Assembly (NCBI RefSeq): GCF_003259335.1
Contig: NZ_QLLL01000011.1
Span: forward strand, 1-64,000
Direction of reading: 5' to 3'
Source: Chitinophaga skermanii
GTDB taxonomy: Bacteria > Bacteroidota > Bacteroidia > Chitinophagales > Chitinophagaceae
DNA length: 64,000 nt
The notes below the pieces were generated by a model. That model had not been told where the DNA came from. It did no database searches and was given only the letters and a program-made list of their open reading frames with translations. The translations under genes were made by a program, and so were the position numbers. Shown in pieces: positions 36,089 through 43,817 of the stretch (position 1 is its first letter; each line of letters opens with the position of its first letter).

Positions 36089-36711
36089 TTCTTTTCAAAT
36101 ACAATATCATTCGCCGTTGAAATGCCCGGCTGGTAATAGTTTGTGTTGATAGCTATTTTTTCTTTTAGTATTTTTTTTGCTTTGAATAAATTGGATTTAG
36201 AAGTGCCTTCTGAAATCCCCAATAAGCCGGCAATTTCATGGTGTTGAAAGCCTTCCATCACGTATAAATTAAATACGGCGTTATAAGCCGGGGGCAGGCT
36301 TTGTACAAGCGTTAATAACTCGGCATAAGATAGTTTCTGTAAGGCTAATTCATCGTTCGAACTTTGCACTTCTGGGATATGCGCTACATCCTCGCCAATT
36401 ACTAAGCGCTTTTTCTGTCGTAAATAATCGATGGCCGTATTCGCAATAATTTTCGATAACCAAGTTTTAAATGGCCGTGTTGTATCAAATTTTTGGATGT
36501 TTGTAAAGACTTTCAAAAAACCATCATTCAATATTTCAATCGCCTCTTCTCGCTGTTGCACGTAACGCATGCAAATGCCCATAGCATACCCGAAAAATTG
36601 TTTGTACAATTCTTCCTGGTTGCTTCGCTTTCCTTGCAAGCATCCTTGAATGATATCGTCTAAAGTCTGCACGCGCTTCTTAAAAATTTTTGACCATGCT
36701 ACGAATTCCAA
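36085..36711 (-). CDS. ECF sigma factor
   Basis: A 208-residue extracytoplasmic-function sigma factor. Region 2 (~30-100, with YAMGICMRYVQQREEAIEILNDGFLKVF and the PFKTWLSKIIANTAIDYLR helix) and region 4 (~135-190, HHEIAGLLGISEGTSKSNLFKAKK) are clear. The C-terminal tail is short. It is translationally coupled (4-bp overlap) to the envelope-spanning protein downstream, the likely anti-sigma partner. No SusCD genes follow, so this is a different regulatory type from the FecI-like unit at 10.6 kb. Confidence 0.9.
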   Translation of the reverse strand: MEFVAWSKIFKKRVQTLDDIIQGCLQGKRSNQEELYKQFFGYAMGICMRYVQQREEAIEILNDGFLKVFTNIQKFDTTRPFKTWLSKIIANTAIDYLRQKKRLVIGEDVAHIPEVQSSNDELALQKLSYAELLTLVQSLPPAYNAVFNLYVMEGFQHHEIAGLLGISEGTSKSNLFKAKKILKEKIAINTNYYQPGISTANDIVFEKK

Positions 36712-37027
36712 ATTTTAATTTTTCGCTGCACAATTTCATTCACCATTTATCATTCGCACGAATACGACGAATTTCCTGCATGTTTATACGGATACTTGGT
36801 AAAATAGGTTGCCTGTGCTTATAATTTTTCTTCTATTTTAACTTATCGACACTAAGGCTATTTTTAGGCGTTTTAAGAGAGGGGAGTGGCTTTAGATAAA
36901 AACATATTACCCACCAGTCGATCATCGATTTAATAAGAGATAATGAGGTCGTTTTTTCTGCAAAAACATCATTTTTTTATCATTTTACAAGTAAAACGAT
37001 TTTGATAGATTGTAATTGTCGCCTTAA
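36712..37027. other. Gene-free stretch upstream of the sigma gene
   Basis: AT-rich DNA between the sigma gene start and the mnmG terminator. It should hold the sigma operon promoter, but I see no unambiguous -33/-7 pair, no ORF and no repeat. Confidence 0.4.
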
Positions 37028-37058
37028 GAAAAAAGCTGGGTATAAATACCCAGCTTTT
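37028..37058 (-). terminator. Terminator of mnmG
   Basis: AAAAGCTGGGTA (37031-37042) pairs with TACCCAGCTTTT (37047-37058) around TAAA. On the minus strand a T-run follows. Confidence 0.85.
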
Positions 37059-37090
37059 CAAAATTATATTTATTGAAGTTTTACGGAAAA

Positions 37091-38959
37091 TTATCTTCCC
37101 ATATATACCATTAGGATTTGAACATCACTTGGATTCACACCACTAATTCGACTTGCTTGTCCTAATGTGCGTGGTTTAATTTTCAAAAATTTCTGGCGTG
37201 CTTCGGCAGATAAAGAAACCAACTTCGAATAATCAAATGAATCGGGGATGATCAAGTCTTCTAATTGACTCATTCTTTTTACAAGTTCATTTTCTTTTTC
37301 GATATATACTTCGTATTTGATTTGGATTTCTGCTTGTTCTAAAGTATCCCGGTTGAATTCAGCCAATGCTTGTTCTAATTTCGGCACCGCATTTTTCATT
37401 GCAAAAATATCCATCTGCGGGCGCAATAAAATTTGGTAAGCACGTTGACGTTGGGTCAAAGGAGCAGAACCTTTTTCTTCAAGCATGTGGTTAATCTCTT
37501 CAGGATCTATTGGTAGCTCTTTCAAGATGTTTTTGATCTTCACCACACCATCTTGCTTTACACGTACTTTTTCCATTCTTTCTTCAGAAGCTAACCCGAG
37601 GTTGTAGCTTCTTTCAGTTAAACGAAGGTCGGCATTATCTTGGCGGAGTAGGGTTCTGAATTCAGCACGACTCGTAAACATACGGTAAGGTTCGTCAGTA
37701 CCTTTATTAATCAAATCGTCGATCAATACCCCGATATAGGCTTCACTTCTTTTCAAAACAAAAGGATCTTGACCTTTAGCTTTCAAAGCAGCATTAATAC
37801 CTGCCATCAAACCTTGACATGCAGCTTCCTCATAACCGGTAGTACCATTTATTTGGCCAGCGAAGAAGAGGGAGCTAATATGTTTCGTTTCTAATGAGAA
37901 TTGTAATTGTGTAGGTGGAAAGTAATCATACTCGATCGCATATCCTGGACGGAACATTCTTGCATTCTCAAAACCAGGCACCATTTGCAACGCTTTGTAC
38001 TGCACATCTTCAGGTAATGAAGTAGAGAATCCATTTACATAGATCTCCACTGTATTAAAACCTTCAGGCTCTACGAATAATTGGTGACGGTCTCTTTCTG
38101 CGAAACGGTTGATCTTGTCTTCAATAGATGGACAATATCTTGGTCCTACACCTTGAATTCTTCCTTGGAACATAGGTGAACGATCAAAACCAGTACGCAA
38201 CATCTCGTGCACTTTTTCACTAGTGTAAGTAATCCAGCAACTACGTTGTTCGGTCGGTTTAATCTTCTCTACATCTAAATAGGAGAAACCAACAATGTCG
38301 TCATCACCTTTTTGTTCTTCCATTTTAGAATAGTCCAAACTCCTACCATCGATACGAGGAGGAGTACCCGTTTTTAATCGATCGCTTTCGAAACCAAGTT
38401 CAACGAGTTGTTCGGTAATTCCTGTTGCAGCTTTTTCTGCAACACGACCACCACCGAAAGTTTTATCTCCAATGTGAATGACACCATTCAAGAAAGTACC
38501 ATTTGTAAGAACAACAGCTTTTGCTTTGATTTCATGCCCCAAGCCAGTAATTACACCATAACAAACACCATCTTTCACAAGAAGGCCTTTTACCATGTCC
38601 TGGTAAAAATCTATATTCTGGGTATTTTCAAGAGCTTCGCGCCATTTAGCCGCAAACAACATGCGATCGTTTTGCGTACGAGGACTCCACATAGCGGGTC
38701 CCTTAGAACGGTTCAACATTCTAAACTGAATCATGGACTGGTCGGTAACAATACCAGAATAACCACCCAAGGCATCTATCTCGCGAACAATTTGTCCTTT
38801 TGCAATACCACCCATTGCAGGGTTGCAACTCATTTGAGCGATAGTTTGCATGTTCATGGTCACAAGTAAAACCTTTGACCCCATGTTGGCAGCAGCAGCA
38901 GCAGCTTCACAACCAGCATGACCTGCACCAACCACTATAACATCGTAAGTAGGAAACAT
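37091..38959 (-). CDS. mnmG: tRNA uridine-34 modification enzyme MnmG (GidA)
   Basis: About 622 residues from the ATG at 38959 (the longer frame from 38980 adds seven atypical residues). The FAD-binding Rossmann motif VGAGHAGCEAA is at the N-terminus. NPAMGGIAKGQIVREIDALGG and the family block GVLIDDLINKGTDEPYRMFTSRAEFR are also present. With MnmE it adds the carboxymethylaminomethyl group at U34 of certain tRNAs. mnmG often lies close to the replication origin, which fits the parS sites just upstream. A -7 box (TAATTTTG) lies at 38978-38985. Confidence 0.97.
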   Translation of the reverse strand: MFPTYDVIVVGAGHAGCEAAAAAANMGSKVLLVTMNMQTIAQMSCNPAMGGIAKGQIVREIDALGGYSGIVTDQSMIQFRMLNRSKGPAMWSPRTQNDRMLFAAKWREALENTQNIDFYQDMVKGLLVKDGVCYGVITGLGHEIKAKAVVLTNGTFLNGVIHIGDKTFGGGRVAEKAATGITEQLVELGFESDRLKTGTPPRIDGRSLDYSKMEEQKGDDDIVGFSYLDVEKIKPTEQRSCWITYTSEKVHEMLRTGFDRSPMFQGRIQGVGPRYCPSIEDKINRFAERDRHQLFVEPEGFNTVEIYVNGFSTSLPEDVQYKALQMVPGFENARMFRPGYAIEYDYFPPTQLQFSLETKHISSLFFAGQINGTTGYEEAACQGLMAGINAALKAKGQDPFVLKRSEAYIGVLIDDLINKGTDEPYRMFTSRAEFRTLLRQDNADLRLTERSYNLGLASEERMEKVRVKQDGVVKIKNILKELPIDPEEINHMLEEKGSAPLTQRQRAYQILLRPQMDIFAMKNAVPKLEQALAEFNRDTLEQAEIQIKYEVYIEKENELVKRMSQLEDLIIPDSFDYSKLVSLSAEARQKFLKIKPRTLGQASRISGVNPSDVQILMVYMGR

Positions 38960-38977
38960 ACTTATAAATTGAAGATG

Positions 38978-38985
38978 CAAAATTA
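38978..38985 (-). promoter_or_regulatory. Putative -7 box for mnmG
   Basis: On the minus strand TAATTTTG matches TAnnTTTG, 18 nt before the preferred mnmG start. No convincing -33 TTTG is seen. Confidence 0.4.
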
Positions 38986-39056
38986 CACATTAGTCAACAA
39001 GAAAAATCATAAAAATGAATTGTAGTAAAAGAGTGATAAAATGATGAGAAAGTAAA

Positions 39057-39072
39057 TGTTCCACGTGGAACA
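39057..39072. other. parS site 1 (ParB centromere-like site)
   Basis: TGTTCCACGTGGAACA is a perfect 16-bp palindrome of the parS class (consensus TGTTNCACGTGNAACA). parS sites nucleate ParB for chromosome segregation and cluster near origins. Flanking bases AA..AT extend the symmetry. Confidence 0.9.
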
Positions 39073-39125
39073 TATTCTAAGAATAAAGCAGGTTATATCT
39101 CCTTTTAATATCTTTAATTCATAAA

Positions 39126-39141
39126 TGTTCCACGTGGAACA
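39126..39141. other. parS site 2
   Basis: Identical 16-bp palindrome TGTTCCACGTGGAACA, starting 69 bp after the first. Two exact copies this close make chance very unlikely. Confidence 0.9.
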
Positions 39142-39697
39142 TTTATGAAAATGGGTAAGATTGAGTTAAAAGTAAAGATATTAACTCTATAGGAAATTGG
39201 AGAGAGCACTAGCGTTATAACTATTTAAGGTAAAGCCCAAAGAAGAAATTCTTACATCTGCATCCACGACCAACAAACTCAATTCACAATAAAATCCCAT
39301 TAAAAATAGACACGCTTAAAAATACATTTCAACTATATCTTCTCTAATTAATTCACGCAAGGAACAGCTGTAAAATATAGTTCGTTTGATAATGACAAAT
39401 TACTATTCTATGGATTAAAGAAGGGGGCTAATATTCTGAATTCAATTTTAAATAAAATTTCATAGTCAAACCTTTAAACCCTAATCTTCTATACAGTCTA
39501 GTAATGCTAAACTACCCTAGAATTTGTTTAGAATTATCATATTGGGGTTAGAAGAGATGCTAAGTTTGAGGAGTGGGATGGCAAAAATTAAGATCGAATT
39601 CAATACAAAAAAGGTAGGTACTCGCGTCTCTCATTAAAAGAAAAAGCAGCAACCTAACTTTAGATTACTGCCTTAAAAAAAGTTGTTCTCGAAAATC
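39142..39697. other. AT-rich gene-free stretch after parS
   Basis: About 550 bp of AT-rich DNA between the parS pair and ybeY. I see no ORF, no perfect DnaA box and no clear hairpin. It may be part of the segregation region. Confidence 0.4.
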
Positions 39698-40120
39698 CTA
39701 AGCAAAATATAAAGCTAGGTATTCATCTTCTTTCTTACGCATGAGTTCTTCTTCTTCTTCGGTTTTGTCGCCAAACCCACAAAGATGCAATGCTCCATGG
39801 AAAATAACACGGTGCAATTCGTGGTTAAAGCTCACATTGAAGTTAGTCGCATTTTCCTCTACACGTTCTACACTTACATAAATTTCACCCTCCGTTATTT
39901 CCGGATCTGGCGATAACTCAAAAGTGATAATATCCGTGTAAGTATCGTGATCTAAAAACTCTTGGTTTACTTGCAAGAGATATTCATCTGTGCAGAATAC
40001 ATACTGCAACCCAGATAAACCTTGATTTTCACGTTTAAATAGGTCGGCTAAAAACTTCTTCAACCTTGTTTTATCCTCTAGAACTAATTTTACTTCGTGG
40101 TTTGAAAATCTTACTGCCAT
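39698..40120 (-). CDS. ybeY: Endoribonuclease YbeY (rRNA maturation factor)
   Basis: A 140-residue zinc endoribonuclease needed for 16S rRNA 3'-end maturation and ribosome quality control. The metal-binding signature HGALHLCGFGDKT (~112-124) corresponds to HGxLHLxGxDH. As commonly seen in Bacteroidota, the third His position reads Asp. The N-terminal half has the NQEFLDHDTYTDIITFEL block. It stands alone between the parS region and divergent feoA. Confidence 0.95.
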   Translation of the reverse strand: MAVRFSNHEVKLVLEDKTRLKKFLADLFKRENQGLSGLQYVFCTDEYLLQVNQEFLDHDTYTDIITFELSPDPEITEGEIYVSVERVEENATNFNVSFNHELHRVIFHGALHLCGFGDKTEEEEELMRKKEDEYLALYFA

Positions 40121-40270
40121 AATTGTAAGTTTAGGATTGTAAAAGTATAGTGAAAATTCGGTTTAGCGACCATTTCATTTTTGCATATTGATGATACTAA
40201 GGTACTTTTGCTAAGTAATTGCAAAGTGTATTTGTAACTATAGATTGGTAAATCACTTATTTCCTAGACA

Positions 40271-40525
40271 ATGAAAAATGGCATGATCAAATTATCTTCA
40301 CTTGGCATCGGTAAGAGTGCTGTGATTCGTGAATTCGAAAAGGATGATATTCACATTAAGCTCATGGAAATGGGTTGTGTTCCTGGTGAATATGTAAAGA
40401 TTGAAAAAATAGCTCCATTGGGTGATCCAATTTCAATCATTGTAGCAGGCTATAATTTATCTCTTCGTAAAACAGAAGCGGACTTTATTTGGGTAGAAGA
40501 AGTTGAAGTTACTACTGCTAAATAA
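40271..40525 (+). CDS. feoA: FeoA-domain protein, without feoB
   Basis: An 84-residue SH3-like FeoA protein. The family core is visible in KLMEMGCVPGEYVKIEKIAPLGDPISIIVAGYNLSLRKTEADFI. FeoA normally sits before feoB and supports ferrous iron uptake through the FeoB GTPase. Here a strong terminator follows 22 bp after the stop and the next 1.5 kb is gene-free, so it is an orphan. It may act with a FeoB encoded elsewhere or have another role. Confidence 0.88.
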   Translation: MKNGMIKLSSLGIGKSAVIREFEKDDIHIKLMEMGCVPGEYVKIEKIAPLGDPISIIVAGYNLSLRKTEADFIWVEEVEVTTAK

Positions 40526-40547
40526 TCTTAATAATTTCTCTTTATAA

Positions 40548-40583
40548 AAAGCGAATGTATCAATTGGTACATTCGCTTTTTTT
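40548..40583 (+). terminator. Terminator of feoA
   Basis: AAAGCGAATGTA and TACATTCGCTTT form a 12-bp stem followed by a T-run. Confidence 0.85.
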
Positions 40584-41300
40584 ATTGATTTATATGTTCT
40601 TATAAGAAGTTTTTGCTTATGCAAAAACAAAAAAATAAAAAATTTTGACTCTTCACAACATTAAAACCCACAAAAAATCTAGAAAATAAATGAGCTGGGT
40701 AAAACTAAATTGTTCCGTATAAATAATACTTCCATTTTCAACATACAGTTTTTAAAAATGAAAGTTTTAAATTTATAATAGTTCGAAAAAGAAAATTCTT
40801 CATTACGCAATAGATCCACACTTTTTATTTATTCAATAAACAAACATCTTTTATCAACTTGTTAATCCACAAAATATGCTTGAATTAAAACAGCTTTTCT
40901 GCAATTAAAGCTATGATATCCTCAATTATTTAGAAAAAGGGGAAAAACAAAAAGCAACAATGTGTTTTCCACAAATAAATAATAGAAAAGAAAAGAAATC
41001 ATGTAAATGGGCCAGTTATCCACTTATAGACTATAAAAACTGAAAAAAATCGAAATTATAAGCGCTAAGTGTGGATAAGCTAGTCCTTTAAACTTAATAG
41101 CAGTAAGGATTTCCAGAATTAATTTATATAAAATCTACAAGCATATTTTTGAAGGCGTTAAGAATCCATTCCAAAATAAAACGACGCCATTACCCTTCCA
41201 CAATTCAATATTTTTCATTCTCAGCTACTTCCATTTAAAGCTCCTGTGAATTAATCATCCAAATATTTCTAAACATATTTACAAACTATAGGAATCCATC

Positions 41301-41340
41301 TAAATCTCACGGCCTTAAAAAATGAAGGCTATGAGATTTA
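41301..41340. repeat. Inverted repeat 1 of the 41-kb dyad family
   Basis: TAAATCTCA (41301-41309) and TGAGATTTA (41332-41340) form the outer arms. GCCTT (41312-41316) and AAGGC (41325-41329) form the inner arms. Together they make a 14-bp stem with a small internal loop. There is no T-run on either side. Confidence 0.8.
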
Positions 41341-41551
41341 AATGAATCTAATAATCTAGGGGAACTTACGGACAATTTTACGGATAAAGCCTTCATTTTT
41401 AATGCCTTTGAGATTTGTAAAAAGAGAAAAATACTGTCACTACCACAAGAAAAATATCAGAATAAATTCTCCAAGGCTTTATTAAAAAGTGCACTGAAAA
41501 TGATATGCTTATCCACATCCCAGGGTACCCACGAAAAAAATGTAAATATTT

Positions 41552-41590
41552 AATTCTCAACGCTTTAAAATAATGAGTCGTTTGAGAATT
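41552..41590. repeat. Inverted repeat 2 of the 41-kb dyad family
   Basis: AATTCTCAA (41552-41560) pairs with TTGAGAATT (41582-41590) around a 21-nt loop. The arms resemble those of repeat 1 and of the half-site TAAATCTCAAGCCCTTC at 41629-41645. Confidence 0.75.
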
Positions 41591-41717
41591 CCACAATAAT
41601 TTCACATCAGATACTAGACTTATACACATAAATCTCAAGCCCTTCTTAAATGAATACAATGACAATTGCGCTAAAAGCCTTATCCCGTGGTAACCACAGG
41701 ATATGTGTATAAAGTAA

Positions 41718-41782
41718 AATCTCAGGAGGTTAATTTTCCATTTATAATAAATTAAAACTCAAAATGAAGGCGCTGAGAATTG
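41718..41782. repeat. Diverged inverted repeat 3 of the 41-kb dyad family
   Basis: AATCTCAG near 41719 faces CTGAGAATT near 41773. The inner AAAATGAAGGC (41761-41771) is shared with repeat 1 and, inverted, with GCCTTCATTTTT at 41389-41400. The left inner arm is not conserved. Confidence 0.55.
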
Positions 41783-41997
41783 AATATTTAGGAAGAAATG
41801 GGGATATGTACGAGTTTATTCACGTATAAAAGCCTTAAATCACGCATTACCCAGGTATTTTCCACAGCTATTAACACCTGGTTCACATCTTATAATATAT
41901 ATGATGCTATTTTTAATACTGATTATCAACTAGTTACAAAATAACAAGTGTAAGTTACCCAGGTAAATACCAATTAACATGAGAATAATACAGGCAA

Positions 41998-42031
41998 TAA
42001 AAAACCCTGTTAAGTGAATTACTTAACAGGG
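41998..42031 (-). terminator. Terminator of nadA
   Basis: CCCTGTTAAGT (42005-42015) pairs with ACTTAACAGGG (42021-42031). A T-run follows on the minus strand. Confidence 0.85.
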
Positions 42032-42053
42032 CTATGTGTATAAGAGTGAATTG

Positions 42054-43061
42054 TTATAAACCAGCTGCAGCACTAATTTCGAGCATAAGATCGATTGGCT
42101 TTTTTGCAGCTATACGTAAATTTTCGTCCATTGTAATTTCAGGTTGTTCATACTCCATACATAAGTATAACTTCTCTAGTGTATTGAGTTTCATGTGTGG
42201 ACAATCGTTACAAGCACATGCATTATTAGGGGGAGCAGGGATAAAAGTTTTACTTGGGTTTTCTTTTTGCATCTGGTGCAAAATCCCAGTCTCAGTAACT
42301 ACTATGAATTCTTGTGCTTCATCACGTTGACTGAATTTCAACAAACCAGTAGTAGATCCAATATAATCCGCGATGGCTAAGATTGGAGCTTCACATTCTG
42401 GGTGAGCAATGACCTTAGCTTTGGGGTGACGAGTTTTTAAGTTGATGATTTTTTCAAGTGAGAAAATTTCGTGCACCATACAAGCCCCGTTCCACAATAC
42501 CATGTTACGACCAGTTTTCTTATTTAGATAAGAACCTAGGTTGCGATCAGGTGCAAAAATGATCGGTTGATCCTTTGGAAGGCTTTCGATTATTTTTTCG
42601 GCATTAGAAGAAGTACAAATGATATCGCTGAGCGCTTTGATACCTGCCGAACAGTTGATGTACGAAATCACTAAGTGATCGGGGTACTTCTCTTTGAACT
42701 TTTTGAAAAGCTCCGGGGGAGCACTGTCAGCAAGAGAGCAACCTGCTTTTAAATCAGGCAAAAGCACTTTTTTATGTGGATTTAGAATTTTTGCTGTTTC
42801 GGCCATGAAATGCACACCGGCGAATACGATAATATCAGCATCAGTTTTCGCAGCAGCTTGCGCGAGCCCGAGAGAGTCGCCAATATAATCGGCTACATCC
42901 TGAATATCGGGTTCTTGATAATAGTGTGCAAGCAAAACGGCATTCTTTTCTTTTTTCAACCGGGCGATTTCATCGAACAAATCCAGGCGCACATCAACAG
43001 GTACATCGAGGAACCCATTTTTTTGCAAATTTTTTTTTGCTTCCGTTAATGCCGTAATCAT
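42054..43061 (-). CDS. nadA: Quinolinate synthase NadA
   Basis: About 335 residues from the ATG at 43061. The longer frame to 43145 adds an unrelated leader running into the DnaA-box region. NadA condenses iminoaspartate and dihydroxyacetone phosphate to quinolinate in NAD synthesis. Seen: [35 protein letters not shown], the cluster cysteines in [20 protein letters not shown] and [10 protein letters not shown], and AHPECE. nadB and nadC are not adjacent. It is flanked on both sides by DnaA-box-rich gene-free DNA. Confidence 0.96.
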   Translation of the reverse strand: MITALTEAKKNLQKNGFLDVPVDVRLDLFDEIARLKKEKNAVLLAHYYQEPDIQDVADYIGDSLGLAQAAAKTDADIIVFAGVHFMAETAKILNPHKKVLLPDLKAGCSLADSAPPELFKKFKEKYPDHLVISYINCSAGIKALSDIICTSSNAEKIIESLPKDQPIIFAPDRNLGSYLNKKTGRNMVLWNGACMVHEIFSLEKIINLKTRHPKAKVIAHPECEAPILAIADYIGSTTGLLKFSQRDEAQEFIVVTETGILHQMQKENPSKTFIPAPPNNACACNDCPHMKLNTLEKLYLCMEYEQPEITMDENLRIAAKKPIDLMLEISAAAGL

Positions 43062-43141
43062 AACTATAAATTCTTTTTTAAATTTTTCAAAAAAATAAAG
43101 CCCACTACTATTAGGGATGTTAGTTTGTGGAAAGTGATCAG

Positions 43142-43755
43142 TCAAACACCATCACAAAGGTACTTGTTATTATATTTTTCTGTGCTATCCACACAAAATT
43201 AACAGGCAGTTTTATTGCTGCTATTGAATTTGAGCTACTTTATACACACTGTGGATTATTTTGGACGTGAATAACCACAATGTGGAATAACTCGAAAAAA
43301 AGTGTGGGAAATGTACCTTAAATTCGATCGCCAGGTAAGGAAATGATCCAGGCGAGAAAAACAAAAATATTTTTCCCTGCCTGGGAGCCGCAGTTTTCCC
43401 ACCATTTTTCGACTTACCCAGGGGGTTATCAACAGCTTTTGTGAAAAAATCGACTTGGAAACCTGGGAAATGTTACCCTGGCAAAAAACGGGGTAATTTT
43501 AAAAAAATGTGATCTTTTTCCACAAAACGCTGTGAATTATTGTGTAAGTATAATTATTTTGTGGATATTGCTGAAGTCTTATAACCAGGCCTGGAGACCT
43601 ACCACTGGCGGCTTATAACAACAATTTTAAACCTAATTTTTCAACCTTTATAAAAGCAAAGATTGTGGATAACGTGTGAACCGCCCCTATGCCTTAAAAG
43701 TGAGCAATCTCCCGAAATGCTTGCTAGTATTGGTTTTTAACCGATTTAAAGCTAT
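43142..43755. other. DnaA-box and CCWGG-rich gene-free region (candidate oriC)
   Basis: About 600 bp between divergent nadA and ppiD. Consensus DnaA boxes: 43240-43248 (TTATACACA) and 43664-43672 (TGTGGATAA). One-mismatch boxes: 43185-43193, 43250-43258, 43426-43434, 43516-43524, 43560-43568. Eight CCWGG pentamers lie at 43331, 43348, 43380, 43418, 43462, 43477, 43585 and 43590. The divergent flanking genes and the parS pair about 4 kb away fit an origin. GC-skew inversion was not computed. Confidence 0.5.
43155..43162 (-). promoter_or_regulatory. Putative -7 box for nadA
   Basis: On the minus strand TACCTTTG matches TAnnTTTG, 93 nt before the preferred nadA start. A -33 TTTG at the proper distance is not seen. 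Confidence 0.35.
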
Positions 43756-43787
43756 TTTGCAGTTACAGTATTTTTATTTTATTTTTG
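43756..43787 (+). promoter_or_regulatory. Bacteroidota-type promoter of ppiD
   Basis: TTTG (43756-43759), a 20-bp spacer, then TATTTTTG (43780-43787). The start codon is 30 bp further on. This is a good match to the consensus. Confidence 0.65.
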
Positions 43788-43817
43788 CTTTCCTTTAAAA
43801 TTTAGACTATATAATAT

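Larger units (their letters stand above)
40584..42001. other. AT-rich gene-free region with DnaA boxes and inverted repeats (candidate replication region)
   Basis: Some 1.4 kb without a credible gene. Perfect or consensus DnaA boxes (TTATNCACA, either strand): 41070-41078, 41509-41517, 41620-41628, 41704-41712, with 42035-42043 just beyond. One-mismatch boxes lie at 40863-40871, 40975-40983, 41016-41024 and 41858-41866. CCWGG pentamers lie at 41520, 41851, 41877 and 41959. A family of dyads occupies 41301-41780. With parS 2 kb away, an origin or a DnaA-titration site is plausible. dnaA is not nearby, so this is inference. Confidence 0.5.

Noticed and set aside
38408-38869. Open frame antisense to mnmG
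   Set aside because: mnmG is unmistakable on the other strand. The antisense frame has no independent support.
41399-41665. 88-residue open frame in the DnaA-box region
   Set aside because: Composition is that of AT-rich non-coding DNA, it overlaps inverted repeats and DnaA boxes, and no domain is recognisable.
42034-42330. Open frame antisense to nadA
   Set aside because: It overlaps the clear NadA C-terminus including its cluster cysteines, and shows no family features.
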